Of a DNA stretch of 64,000 nt, positions 8,650-17,700 are shown piece by piece; the first letter of the stretch is position 1, and every line of letters starts with the position of its first letter. Below the pieces are notes generated by a model. It worked only from the letters and a program-made list of their open reading frames with translations. It was not told where the DNA came from and made no database searches. Source of the stretch: Bradyrhizobium sp. Tv2a-2 (GTDB lineage: Bacteria; Pseudomonadota; Alphaproteobacteria; Rhizobiales; Xanthobacteraceae); assembly GCF_000472425.1 (NCBI RefSeq), contig NZ_AXAI01000020.1, forward strand, positions 62,117 through 126,116, in the 5' to 3' direction. The translations under genes and the position numbers were made by a program.

Positions 8650-9147
8650 CTAGCCTGACGGGCCGGCTATCGCCGGCTCGCCCGGGATCGGCAGCAGCGC
8701 GTCCTTGGATACGCCGAGCACCGGGTAGCTTCTGATGGTGCGCACGTCAGGCATCGCCGCAAACAATCTGAGCTGTCGGCTCATTTCCTCGACGCTTGCC
8801 GCAACGCATCTGAGCAGGAAGTCCGCATCTCCCGAAATCCGCCAGCATTGCTGGACCAGCGGCAGCGCTGCGATCGCGCCCTCGAACGCCGCCAGCGCCG
8901 CCTGGTTCTGGCTCGACAGCTGGATCGCCACGAACGAGGCCACCTCATAGCCAAGCGATCGCTCGTCGACGGTCGCGCGGATCGTCCGGATGATGCCGCG
9001 GCTACGCAGCGCGCGCACGCGCCGCAGGCAGTTGGGATGGGAGATGCCGACCCGGCTTGCAAGCTCGTTGTGGGGCAGGCGGCCATCCCTCTGCAGCTCG
9101 GACACAATCCGCAAGTCGATCGCGTCCAGATCGTCTCGCGCGGTCAT
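8650..9147 (-). CDS. Lrp/AsnC family transcriptional regulator
   Basis: A 165-residue regulator starting at an ATG eight bases after GCGAGG. Residues ~6-65 are an AsnC-type helix-turn-helix (L-D-A-I-D-L-R-I-V-S-E-L-Q-R-D-G-R-L, then L-A-S-R-V-G-I-S). Residues ~70-150 form the RAM/ligand-sensing domain, with G-Y-E-V-x-S-F-V-A-I and G-D-A-D-F-L-L-R. Members respond to amino acids and control neighbouring or global amino-acid genes. It follows the TetR gene on the same strand with a 28-bp gap, near branched-chain amino acid catabolic genes. The effector is not evident. Confidence 0.88.
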   Translation of the reverse strand: MTARDDLDAIDLRIVSELQRDGRLPHNELASRVGISHPNCLRRVRALRSRGIIRTIRATVDERSLGYEVASFVAIQLSSQNQAALAAFEGAIAALPLVQQCWRISGDADFLLRCVAASVEEMSRQLRLFAAMPDVRTIRSYPVLGVSKDALLPIPGEPAIAGPSG

Positions 9148-9175
9148 GGATGCCTCGCTCTCAGGGTTGGCGCCG

Positions 9176-9805
9176 TTAGCTTTTGCGTTTGCCGCCGGCA
9201 GGCGACGCGGGGCCCTCGGCTGCGACGCCTGACAGCACGAGCTTCTCATGGGCCGCGATGATCGCCTCCTTGGTTAGCCGTCCGCCTGGGCGGTACCAGT
9301 TGCAGAGCCCGGTCAGCAGCGAAAGGATCGCGAAGGTCGCAACCTGGACATCGACGACCTCGAACACGCCGGCGGCGACGCCCCGGCTTAGAATGTCGGA
9401 CAGCCGCTGCTCATAGGCGCTGCGCAGCGCGACGATTGCCTCGTAGTTCCTGGACTCGAGGCTGCGCAGCTCGGAATTTGCGATGAAGACCTCGCGTTTG
9501 CGGGTCATGTGATAGCCGACATGAAAGGCGACAAAGGCGCGGAGCCTGTCGCGCGGTTCGTCCTTGCCTTCCAGCGCTAGGTCGAGCTGGCGCAACAGCT
9601 CGTTGATGTGGTCCTGCACCAGTTCGAATAGCAGCCCCTGCTTGGTCGCGATGTGGTTGTAGAGCGATCCCACCTGGATCCCGACCTCGGCGGCGAGCTG
9701 TCGCAGGCTCATGGCCTCATAGCCGTGCTCGAAGATCAGGCGCAGCCCCGCCCTGCGGATCGCCTCCTGCGTCTTCGGGCCGGATGAGCCGATGGTGCGT
9801 GACAT
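9176..9805 (-). CDS. TetR/AcrR family transcriptional regulator
   Basis: A 209-residue repressor. Residues ~10-55 hold the TetR helix-turn-helix (A-G-L-R-L-I-F-E-H-G-Y-E-A-M-S-L-R-Q-L-A, then V-G-S-L-Y-N-H-I-A-T-K). The rest is a helical ligand domain. It is divergent from the methylcrotonyl-CoA carboxylase operon across 310 bp, and candidate inverted operators lie between them. It therefore most likely represses the carboxylase genes and responds to an acyl-CoA or related metabolite; this is inferred from context. Confidence 0.88.
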   Translation of the reverse strand: MSRTIGSSGPKTQEAIRRAGLRLIFEHGYEAMSLRQLAAEVGIQVGSLYNHIATKQGLLFELVQDHINELLRQLDLALEGKDEPRDRLRAFVAFHVGYHMTRKREVFIANSELRSLESRNYEAIVALRSAYEQRLSDILSRGVAAGVFEVVDVQVATFAILSLLTGLCNWYRPGGRLTKEAIIAAHEKLVLSGVAAEGPASPAGGKRKS

Positions 9806-9848
9806 GCGGTTCTGGAAGAGCTGTGCTCAAGCATTCGACAAACAAGCG

Positions 9849-9960
9849 AACGATCGTATATCTATGGCATGAAGCGGCAATCAAATCAATATTCTACGGT
9901 ATGAAATTCACGCGATGAAGTCTCCGCTTGAGAATGGAGTTAAAAAACGTATGATCGTTT
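9849..9960. promoter_or_regulatory. Candidate TetR operator pair between regulator and carboxylase operon
   Basis: AACGATCGTATA at 9849-9860 and GTATGATCGTTT at 9949-9960 are related sites in inverted orientation sharing the core GATCGTT. They lie between the divergent TetR gene and the carboxylase operon, where an autorepressing TetR operator is expected. Binding is inferred from placement and symmetry only. Confidence 0.4.
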
Positions 9961-10115
9961 AATTCAGGGGTGCGGACGCCAAGGGCAAAATACGGGCGGG
10001 AGGGACAATATGCTGGCAAAAATGGTAGGTCTGTCACGCTGCCCTCCGGGCCATCCATCCCGCCTGTCTTGAAGCAATCGCAACGGCTCTCTAGCATCAG
10101 AAGAAAACGCCGATC

Positions 10116-11720
10116 ATGACGCTTCATTCCATCATCGATCCGTCGTCGTCCGATTTTGCCCGCAATGCGGAGAGCATGCGCGGGCTGGTCGCGGAGCTGC
10201 GTGAAAAGCTCAACACCGTCGCCGGCGGCGGTGGCAAGGCCTCGCGGGCGCGCCATACCGCCCGCGGCAAGATGCTGGCGCGCCAACGCGTCGATCTCTT
10301 GGTCGATCCCGGTACGGCCTTTCTGGAGCTCTCGCCGCTCGCGGCCCACGACCTCTACGGCGGCGACGTGCACTCGGCCAGCATCGTCACCGGGGTCGGC
10401 CGGATTGCTGGACGCGAATGCGTCATTGTCGCCAATGACGCCACCATCAAGGGCGGCACCTATTATCCGATGACGGTGAAGAAGCATCTGCGCGCGCAGG
10501 ATGTCGCACGCCAGAACAATCTTCCGTGCGTCTACATGGTGGATTCCGGCGGCGCCTTCCTGCCTATGCAGGACGAGATCTTTCCGGACGAGCGGCATTT
10601 CGGCCGCATCTTCTACAATCAGGCGCAGATGTCCGCGCTCGGCATCCCCCAGATCGCGATCGTGATGGGCTCCTGCACCGCCGGAGGCGCCTATGTGCCG
10701 GCGATGTCGGACGAGAGCATCATCGTCCGCAATCAGGGCACGATCTTCCTCGGCGGGCCCCCTCTCGTGAAGGCCGCGACCGGCGAGGTGGTCAGTGCGG
10801 AAGAGCTGGGCGGCGCGGACGTGCATTCGCGCCAGTCCGGCGTCACCGATCATTACGCGCAGAACGATGCGCACGCGATCGGTATCGCGCGCAGGATCGT
10901 CGCCACCTTGAAACCGCCGCGGCACAGTGTGCTCAACATGCGCGCGCCGCGCGAGCCGTTGTTTCCGTCCGAGGAAATTTACGGTGTGGTGCCGGTCGAC
11001 GGCCGCAAGCCGTTCGACGTGCGCGACATTATCGCCCGAATCGTCGATGGCTCCGAGTTCGACGAGTTCAAGAAGCTCTATGGCCAGACGCTGGTCTGCG
11101 GTTTCGCCCATGTCTGGGGTTATCCGGTCGGCATCATCGCCAACAACGGCATCCTTTTCAGTGAGAGTTCGCTGAAAGGCGCCCACTTCATCGAGCTGTG
11201 CTGTCAGCGCGGCATTCCGCTGGTGTTCCTGCAGAACATCACCGGCTTCATGGTCGGCAGGAAATACGAGGCTGGCGGCATCGCCCGTGACGGCGCCAAG
11301 CTCGTAACTGCCGTGGCGACCGCGGGCGTGCCGAAATTCACCGTCGTTATCGGTGGCTCCTATGGTGCAGGCAATTACGGCATGTGCGGCCGCGCCTATG
11401 GCCCGCGTTTCCTGTGGATGTGGCCGAACGCACGCATCTCGGTGATGGGCGGCGAGCAGGCTTCCATGGTGCTGAGCCAGGTACGCCGCGACAATATCGA
11501 GGCCAAGGGCGACAGCTGGTCGGCCGAAGAGGAAGACAAATTCAGAGCGCCGATCCGGGCGCAATATGAGAGCCAGGGCAATCCCTATTACGCGACCGCG
11601 CGGCTCTGGGACGATGGCGTGATCGATCCCGCCGACACCCGCCTCGTGCTCGGCCTTGGCCTGTCGGCGGCGGCGAACGCGCCGATCGAACCCACAAAGT
11701 TTGGCCTGTTCAGGATGTGA
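10116..11720 (+). CDS. mccB: Methylcrotonyl-CoA carboxylase carboxyltransferase (beta) subunit
   Basis: A 534-residue biotin-dependent carboxyltransferase that moves CO2 from carboxybiotin to 3-methylcrotonyl-CoA in leucine/isovalerate breakdown. Two crotonase-like halves are visible. The N half has the acyl-CoA site (P-C-V-Y-M-V-D-S-G-G-A-F-L-P-M-Q and M-G-S-C-T-A-G-G-A-Y-V-P-A). The C half has L-V-F-L-Q-N-I-T-G-F-M-V-G and G-S-Y-G-A-G-N-Y-G-M-C-G. Length fits MccB/LiuB. The biotin-carrying subunit and HMG-CoA lyase follow at once, which favours methylcrotonyl- over propionyl- or geranyl-CoA as substrate. Confidence 0.88.
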   Translation: MTLHSIIDPSSSDFARNAESMRGLVAELREKLNTVAGGGGKASRARHTARGKMLARQRVDLLVDPGTAFLELSPLAAHDLYGGDVHSASIVTGVGRIAGRECVIVANDATIKGGTYYPMTVKKHLRAQDVARQNNLPCVYMVDSGGAFLPMQDEIFPDERHFGRIFYNQAQMSALGIPQIAIVMGSCTAGGAYVPAMSDESIIVRNQGTIFLGGPPLVKAATGEVVSAEELGGADVHSRQSGVTDHYAQNDAHAIGIARRIVATLKPPRHSVLNMRAPREPLFPSEEIYGVVPVDGRKPFDVRDIIARIVDGSEFDEFKKLYGQTLVCGFAHVWGYPVGIIANNGILFSESSLKGAHFIELCCQRGIPLVFLQNITGFMVGRKYEAGGIARDGAKLVTAVATAGVPKFTVVIGGSYGAGNYGMCGRAYGPRFLWMWPNARISVMGGEQASMVLSQVRRDNIEAKGDSWSAEEEDKFRAPIRAQYESQGNPYYATARLWDDGVIDPADTRLVLGLGLSAAANAPIEPTKFGLFRM

Positions 11721-11722
11721 CG

Positions 11723-13729
11723 ATGGACCGCTCCAGAATGTACCGTCGCTTCCGCACGCTTCTCATCGCCAACCGCGGAGAGATCGCCTGCCGCGTCATT
11801 CGCACCGCCAGGCGGATGGGCCTGCGTACGGTCGCCGTCTATTCCGAAGCCGACCGCGGCGCGCTGCATGTCGAGATGGCCGACGAGGCGGTGCTGCTGG
11901 GGCCTGCGCGAGCGCGCGATAGCTATCTCAATGTCGAGCGCCTGCTCGAGGCGGCGCGCAAGACCGACGCCGAGGCCATCCATCCGGGTTATGGCTTCCT
12001 GTCGGAGAATGCGGAATTTGCGCAAGCCTGCGCTGCCGCGGGCATCGTCTTCGTCGGACCGACGGCTGACATGATGACCGCGATGGGCTCGAAGTCCGGT
12101 TCGAAGGCCCTGATGGAAAAAGCCGGCGTGCCGCTGGTGCCGGGCTATCATGGCGAGGCGCAGGACGATGCGACGCTTGCCAAAGCCACCGACCGGATCG
12201 GCTTCCCGGTGCTGGTCAAGGCGTCCGCCGGCGGCGGCGGCCGTGGCATGCGTATCGTGCGCAGTGCGCCGGAGCTTGCGGCGGCAATCACGAGCGCCAA
12301 GCGCGAGGCCAAGGCCGCCTTTGGCGACGATCGTCTGCTGATCGAGAAATATGTCGATAATCCCCGGCATATCGAGGTGCAGATCATTGGCGATAGTCAC
12401 GGCAATCTCCTGTCGCTGTTCGAGCGCGAATGCACGCTGCAGCGGCGCCATCAGAAAGTGATCGAGGAGGCGCCATCGCCGACGCTGAACGCGACCCAGC
12501 GCGAGACTGTCTGCGCCGCCGCGCGGAAAGCGGCGGGCGCGGTCAACTATATCGGCGCCGGTACCATCGAATTCGTCTCCGACGGCAAGGACGTGTTCTT
12601 CATCGAGATGAACACCCGACTGCAGGTGGAGCATCCGGTCACCGAACTGATCACCGGCATCGATCTGGTCGAATGGCAGCTCCGTGTCGCCTTCGGCGAG
12701 CCGTTGCCGTTGCGGCAGGACCAGATCAGACTGAACGGCCACGCCATCGAGGCACGCGTCTATGCCGAAAATCCGGCGAAGAATTTCATGCCATCGGTTG
12801 GCAAGATCCGCACCTGGCGGGTGCCGGCGGAGACAAATGGACTGCGCATCGATGCCGGCTATCGCGATGGCGATGCGGTATCGCCTTACTACGACGCAAT
12901 GCTGGCCAAGATGATTGCCTGGGCGCCGACGCGGGAGGCTGCGATTGCACGGCTCAACCGCGGCCTCGAAGAGACTGACGTCCGCGGTGTCGTCACCAAT
13001 ATTCCGTTCCTGTCGGCGCTAATCACCCATCCGAGCGTCGCAGCGAATGCCATCGATACCGGCTTTATCGAGCGCGAATTGAAGACGTTGGCGGCTGCTC
13101 CGCCGCCTGCCGGCGAGCTCGAGTTTTGCGCCGCCGTCGCTGCGATCCTGGACGGGGAGGCAAAGGCGTCTAAAGCCGAGGCGCAGTCGCCGTGGCAGAC
13201 CTTCGGCTGGATGCCGGTCGGCCGCCGCGAGCGGGTGTTCTCGTTCCGGCAGGGCCACGGCGCGGAGCAGAAAATCACCCTTCGTTACGGCCGTGGTCCG
13301 GCAACACTCGCGGTCAGCGAGCGCGAGCTGACCTTTGTCGCGAGCACGGCCGACCATGGTGGCTTTGACCTGACGCTCGACGGCGTGAAGACTCCCATCA
13401 CGGCGATCATCGAGGGTCACGAGCTTTACTTGCGCACGCGCAATGGCCGCTTCGAGCTGCATTGGGTCGATCCGTTCGGCGGCGAGACCGAGGAGCAAAC
13501 CGGCGAGGACAAGATCGTGGCGCCGCTGCCGGGCACGGTGGTCGCGGTGCTGGCGGAGGCGGGGGCCAAGCTCGAGAAAGGCGCGGCGATCCTCACGCTC
13601 GAAGTGATGAAGATGGAGCAGACGCTGCGCGCGCCCTTTGCCGGCGTATTGAAGCAGATCAAGTGCAAAGTCGGCGACATCGTGCAGGAAGGCGTGGAGC
13701 TGGCCGAAGTCGAGCCGATTGGCGAGTGA
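11723..13729 (+). CDS. mccA: Methylcrotonyl-CoA carboxylase biotin-containing (alpha) subunit
   Basis: A 668-residue fused biotin carboxylase/BCCP protein. Residues ~8-450 are the ATP-grasp biotin carboxylase (L-I-A-N-R-G-E-I-A-C-R-V, the glycine-rich A-S-A-G-G-G-G-R-G-M-R loop, E-M-N-T-R-L-Q-V-E-H). Residues ~595-665 are the biotinyl domain with E-V-M-K-M, biotinylated at Lys630. The ATG at 11723 is chosen because AGGA lies seven bases upstream. A GTG at 11717 overlapping the mccB stop would also be in frame but sits too close to that site. Tight coupling to mccB indicates one transcript. Confidence 0.9.
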   Translation: MDRSRMYRRFRTLLIANRGEIACRVIRTARRMGLRTVAVYSEADRGALHVEMADEAVLLGPARARDSYLNVERLLEAARKTDAEAIHPGYGFLSENAEFAQACAAAGIVFVGPTADMMTAMGSKSGSKALMEKAGVPLVPGYHGEAQDDATLAKATDRIGFPVLVKASAGGGGRGMRIVRSAPELAAAITSAKREAKAAFGDDRLLIEKYVDNPRHIEVQIIGDSHGNLLSLFERECTLQRRHQKVIEEAPSPTLNATQRETVCAAARKAAGAVNYIGAGTIEFVSDGKDVFFIEMNTRLQVEHPVTELITGIDLVEWQLRVAFGEPLPLRQDQIRLNGHAIEARVYAENPAKNFMPSVGKIRTWRVPAETNGLRIDAGYRDGDAVSPYYDAMLAKMIAWAPTREAAIARLNRGLEETDVRGVVTNIPFLSALITHPSVAANAIDTGFIERELKTLAAAPPPAGELEFCAAVAAILDGEAKASKAEAQSPWQTFGWMPVGRRERVFSFRQGHGAEQKITLRYGRGPATLAVSERELTFVASTADHGGFDLTLDGVKTPITAIIEGHELYLRTRNGRFELHWVDPFGGETEEQTGEDKIVAPLPGTVVAVLAEAGAKLEKGAAILTLEVMKMEQTLRAPFAGVLKQIKCKVGDIVQEGVELAEVEPIGE

Positions 13730-13734
13730 GCAGC

Positions 13735-14649
13735 ATGAGCAACGCAATCCGCATCATCGAGATGGGGCCGCGCGACGGCCTGCAGAACGAGAAAACACCC
13801 GTCAGCGTCGCCAACCGGATCGCCTTCGTCGAGCGGCTGGTCGATGCCGGTTTGCATACCGTGGAGGTCGGTGCGTTCGTCTCACCGAAGGCGATCCCGC
13901 AGATGGTCGGGTCCGCCGAGGTGCTGCGCGGCGTGAGCCGCATCGAAGGCGCCGAGTTCCATGTGCTGGTACCGAACGAGAAAGGCTATGAGACCGCCCG
14001 CGGCGCCGGCGCCAGGGTGGTCTCGGTATTCGCCGCGGCTTCCGAAGGCTTTTCCCGCGCCAATATCAATTGCTCGATTGCGGAATCGATCGAGCGCTTC
14101 AAGCCGGTGCTGGCACGTGCCAAGGCCGATGGCGTGCCGGTGCGCGGCTATATCTCCTGTGTGCTCGGTTGTCCGTTCGACGGCGAAATCAGGCCGCAGG
14201 CGGTAGCCAATGTCGCGAAACAGTTGTGGGACCTCGGCTGCTACGAAATCTCGCTCGGCGATACCATCGGCGTCGGTACGCCGCTGAAGGCAAAGCAGAT
14301 GCTGCGCGCGGTCAGCGCGCACGTGCCGGCCGCAAAACTCGCGATGCATTTCCACGATACCTATGGCCAGGCGCTGGCCAATCTCTATGCCGGCATGGAG
14401 GAGGGTGTGCATGTCATCGATTCCGCCGCCGGCGGGCTTGGAGGATGCCCCTACGCCCCCGGCGCCACCGGCAACGTCGCCACCGAAGACGTGGTCTACA
14501 TGCTCGAAGGCATGGGGATCAGAACCGGCGTCGACATGGAGAAGCTGCTGGCGGCCACCGACCACATCTGCCGCCTGCTTGGCCATCCCCCAGTCAGCCG
14601 CGTGGCGGCGGCGCTGAATGCGAAGAAGACAAGGGCCAATAGCAAATAG
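13735..14649 (+). CDS. mvaB: Hydroxymethylglutaryl-CoA lyase
   Basis: A 304-residue TIM-barrel enzyme that cleaves HMG-CoA to acetyl-CoA and acetoacetate, the last step of leucine catabolism. Signatures are E-M-G-P-R-D-G-L-Q-N-E near the start, the S-L-G-D-T-I-G-V-G-T segment, the metal-ligand H-F-H-D-T-Y-G-Q, and G-L-G-G-C-P-Y-A-P-G-A-T-G-N, which contains the catalytic Cys loop. It starts six bases after the mccA stop. Isovaleryl-CoA dehydrogenase and methylglutaconyl-CoA hydratase are not adjacent, so the pathway is split over the genome. Confidence 0.92.
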   Translation: MSNAIRIIEMGPRDGLQNEKTPVSVANRIAFVERLVDAGLHTVEVGAFVSPKAIPQMVGSAEVLRGVSRIEGAEFHVLVPNEKGYETARGAGARVVSVFAAASEGFSRANINCSIAESIERFKPVLARAKADGVPVRGYISCVLGCPFDGEIRPQAVANVAKQLWDLGCYEISLGDTIGVGTPLKAKQMLRAVSAHVPAAKLAMHFHDTYGQALANLYAGMEEGVHVIDSAAGGLGGCPYAPGATGNVATEDVVYMLEGMGIRTGVDMEKLLAATDHICRLLGHPPVSRVAAALNAKKTRANSK

Positions 14650-14727
14650 AGATCGGCGAATAGGAAGTCGATCAGCTCTTGCCCTCGGCATCGATGCTTT
14701 GGTGGAGTCCCGCAACGTCCCAGGGCG

Positions 14728-17700
14728 TCAGACGATCAGATCGTGCAGCACTTGGGCAACGAGAGCGCTTGGCATGTGGTCTGGAACGATAGTGAGATGG
14801 TCATCCGGATGTTGTCCCGGCGGGGCCAGCTCGATCGCTTGTGGTCCGTTTGAAATCGCCGGCGGTAGGTGAGTTGCAATATTGTCTACGTGATTGCCAA
14901 TCGACGCAGGGATTTGGTTGAGCCTTGCAGCGTCAAGGAGACCCGAGCCCTTGAAACTGGAAATCTCGTCGTGGAAATGAAAGGAGTCCCCGAGCGTATC
15001 GGAAGTTTCTTCTCCGTGTGAAATGGCCAGCGATCCGTGAGTCCCTGCAGCGCCTTCGAGACGGTCCATCGATGCTGGAGTATGGCCGGGTTCTGCAACG
15101 TCGGTGATGCCCGATCCCTTGATACCCGAAACCGCATCATTGAAATGGAATGAGTCTCCGGGCGCACCGAGAGTGTCCCCAGACATGACTTGCGCTAGAG
15201 AGGATAGTGCCAAGCCATGTACGCCGGAGCCACTCGCGCTCGTCGTCGTGAAGGTCTGACTGGCTGCGAGCGTGGCCGCCGTACCATCGCCCGTTAAGTC
15301 GGTGATTTGTCCACCGAAGCTCCGGGAATGGTCGAACGCCACGCTGGTGTCGGTACCGGCAGGGTTGCCAAAATTGATGGTCGCAGCGCTTGCCGCCGTT
15401 TCCCCGGCAGCGCCGCTGTCGACCGTCACGGTGCTGGAACTCGCTGGAGGGTCGGAGAGTTCAGTGCCGGCTCCACCGTTGAGGCTGGTGAAAGACCAAT
15501 TGGCACCGGTGTAGTTCCCGGACAAATGCAGTGTCACATTATTCGCACTGATGCCGTCACTGAAGGTCATCGTGCTGATGTTGGTGCCCGAATTGTACGA
15601 GACCGAAACGGACATGCCTCCCTCCACATAGGGAAGCTGTGTGAGGTCGATCAAATCGGTTGACGTGAGGTGCGTGCCGATGTCGGTGCCCGTGATGACT
15701 CCTGCGAATTTTTGCCAGTCATCGATGATCAGCTTACCGGCGCCCTGCTCGAAGTGGATGATCTGGCTGTCTGTCGTGCACGGTGCAACCTTGCTGCCAG
15801 GGCCAAATTCGATCGTGGCCCCGCTGTCGATCCAGAACTGCCCGATCCCGGTAATGCTGCCTGTCACGTGCTGGTCGACATTCGGATCGACCATGATCGT
15901 GCCGTTATTGATGATAGGTCCGTTGAAACTGGCGTTGGCTGTTTCCTCCAATGTACCGTCGTTCTCGAATTTCCCCGAATAGCTTACATCGAGGTCGCCC
16001 GCGAGCTGCAGCGTTCCTCCGGCGGTGACGTCCGTCGATGCAGCGCCGTGCGGAATCGTAAGCGACTTAGCCTGGGCTTCCGGTGTGCCCGTGATGATGA
16101 CCGTGTAATTGCAAGGCGCATGGATGGTTGCGTGGATACCCAAGGTGGGAACAACGCCGTCGTTCCAATTGGCCTGGTCGTTCCAGTCGAGCGTTGGCCC
16201 GGGCCCGCCAACTATCAACGCCTCCGAATCCGGGTTGACCTTTATTACCGTCGCCGCGGTCGCCTGTGTCGGGTAGGTGTCGCTGCCATCCTGCGACGTG
16301 ACGGAAACGTGCAACGTGTCGCACCCGGTGAAACAGCTCGTGGGCTTATAGATCAGGCTCGCCAGTGCCGCGTTGACGTCGTCCGCCGATCCCGACACCG
16401 TCAGCGACCCCGGGCAATTTACGGTCTCCGTTACCCCCGCCACGGGGCACACCGCCAACGTCCCGTGTTCGACGGTCAGCAGTACGATGACCCTATCGTC
16501 CGCATCTTCCGCCCGCGGACCGACGACAACGCCGGCAATGTCGATCGCGGCGTTCTCTGTGGTAGTCGCCGTCGTTGGTGCGCTTGCCGTCGGCGGCTCG
16601 GCAACCGGGGCGACCCTCACGACTTCGGTTGCCGTCACCGCCGCACTGATATCGCCTTCGGAATCGCGCTCGGTCGCGGTAATCGCCAGAGTGAAGCATC
16701 CGTCAAACCCCGCCGGGGGCGTGATCTTCAGGCACGACAGGCTCCAGCTGGCCACGTCGTAGGAGGTGTGATCTGCGGTCGCCGTAAAGCTGTGACCGGG
16801 CAAGCCGGTGCCGTCGCTCAGCGTAGCGCCCACCGGGATGTCCTTCACGACAAGCGTATCGAGGCTGTTCGGGGATACGTCGCCGTTGGCGCCCGACAGA
16901 CTCTTGGCCGCTACGCCGAGATTCAGCGCGATCGCTGTGTCTTCATTGCCGTGCGCGGTGACCGGGTGAAGGCACGGCGCCTCGGGGGCGACACTTACCT
17001 GCTCGCTGGCACTCGCTGTATTGGCGTCCTGGTCGGTCGCCGTGACGGTCAAGGTGAAATTGGTATCATTCGGCGGGATGATCTTCAGCTTCGAGAGATT
17101 CCAGCTCTCCACGTCGACCGAAGTGTTGCCGCTGGTTGCCGTGAAGCTGTTCGTGCAGTCCGTGAGCACCGCCCCGACCGGGATGCCGCTGACGACGAGC
17201 GACTGCACGCTGTTGCTGTGGCCCGGCAGGCTGTTCGCGGTGGCAGTGATTACACCAAGTGCGATCGCCGTGCCCTCGACGCCGCTCTCAACCTGCGGCA
17301 GCCATTTCACCGTCGGCGGCGTCTCGTCGACCGTGATCGTTTGCGTTGCCTCTGGTGCGGGATTGCCGGCCGTATCCGAGACGTCTGCCGTCACCGTGTA
17401 GTTACCGTCGTGCAGCAGCTTTGCTTCGGCCGGGCTGACGTTTACTGACCAGGTGTTATTCGTCAAAGTGGTGGTGAACGTGTCGACGACGTGGCCGGAG
17501 CTGTCAATGATCCTCACCGTTACCGGCTGGCCGGTTTCTGCGTCGGACGTGGTGCCGGCGATAGCGAACCCGGTGCTCGCCGCATTGGCGTTGACGACGT
17601 CGTGACGGACAATGGTGTCGATTGCGATTGTCGGGGGAGTCTCGTCGACCCTGATTGTCCGGGTGGCGTCCGCCGGTTCGCCGGCCGCATTCGACACGTC

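Noticed and set aside
9894..11564. Minus-strand open frame opposite mccB
   Set aside because: mccB has clear carboxyltransferase motifs; the antisense frame shows no family and is a codon-bias shadow.
15670..17448. Plus-strand open frame opposite the FecR/Ig protein
   Set aside because: Arg-rich shadow of a repeat-rich gene, without motif or ribosome-binding site.
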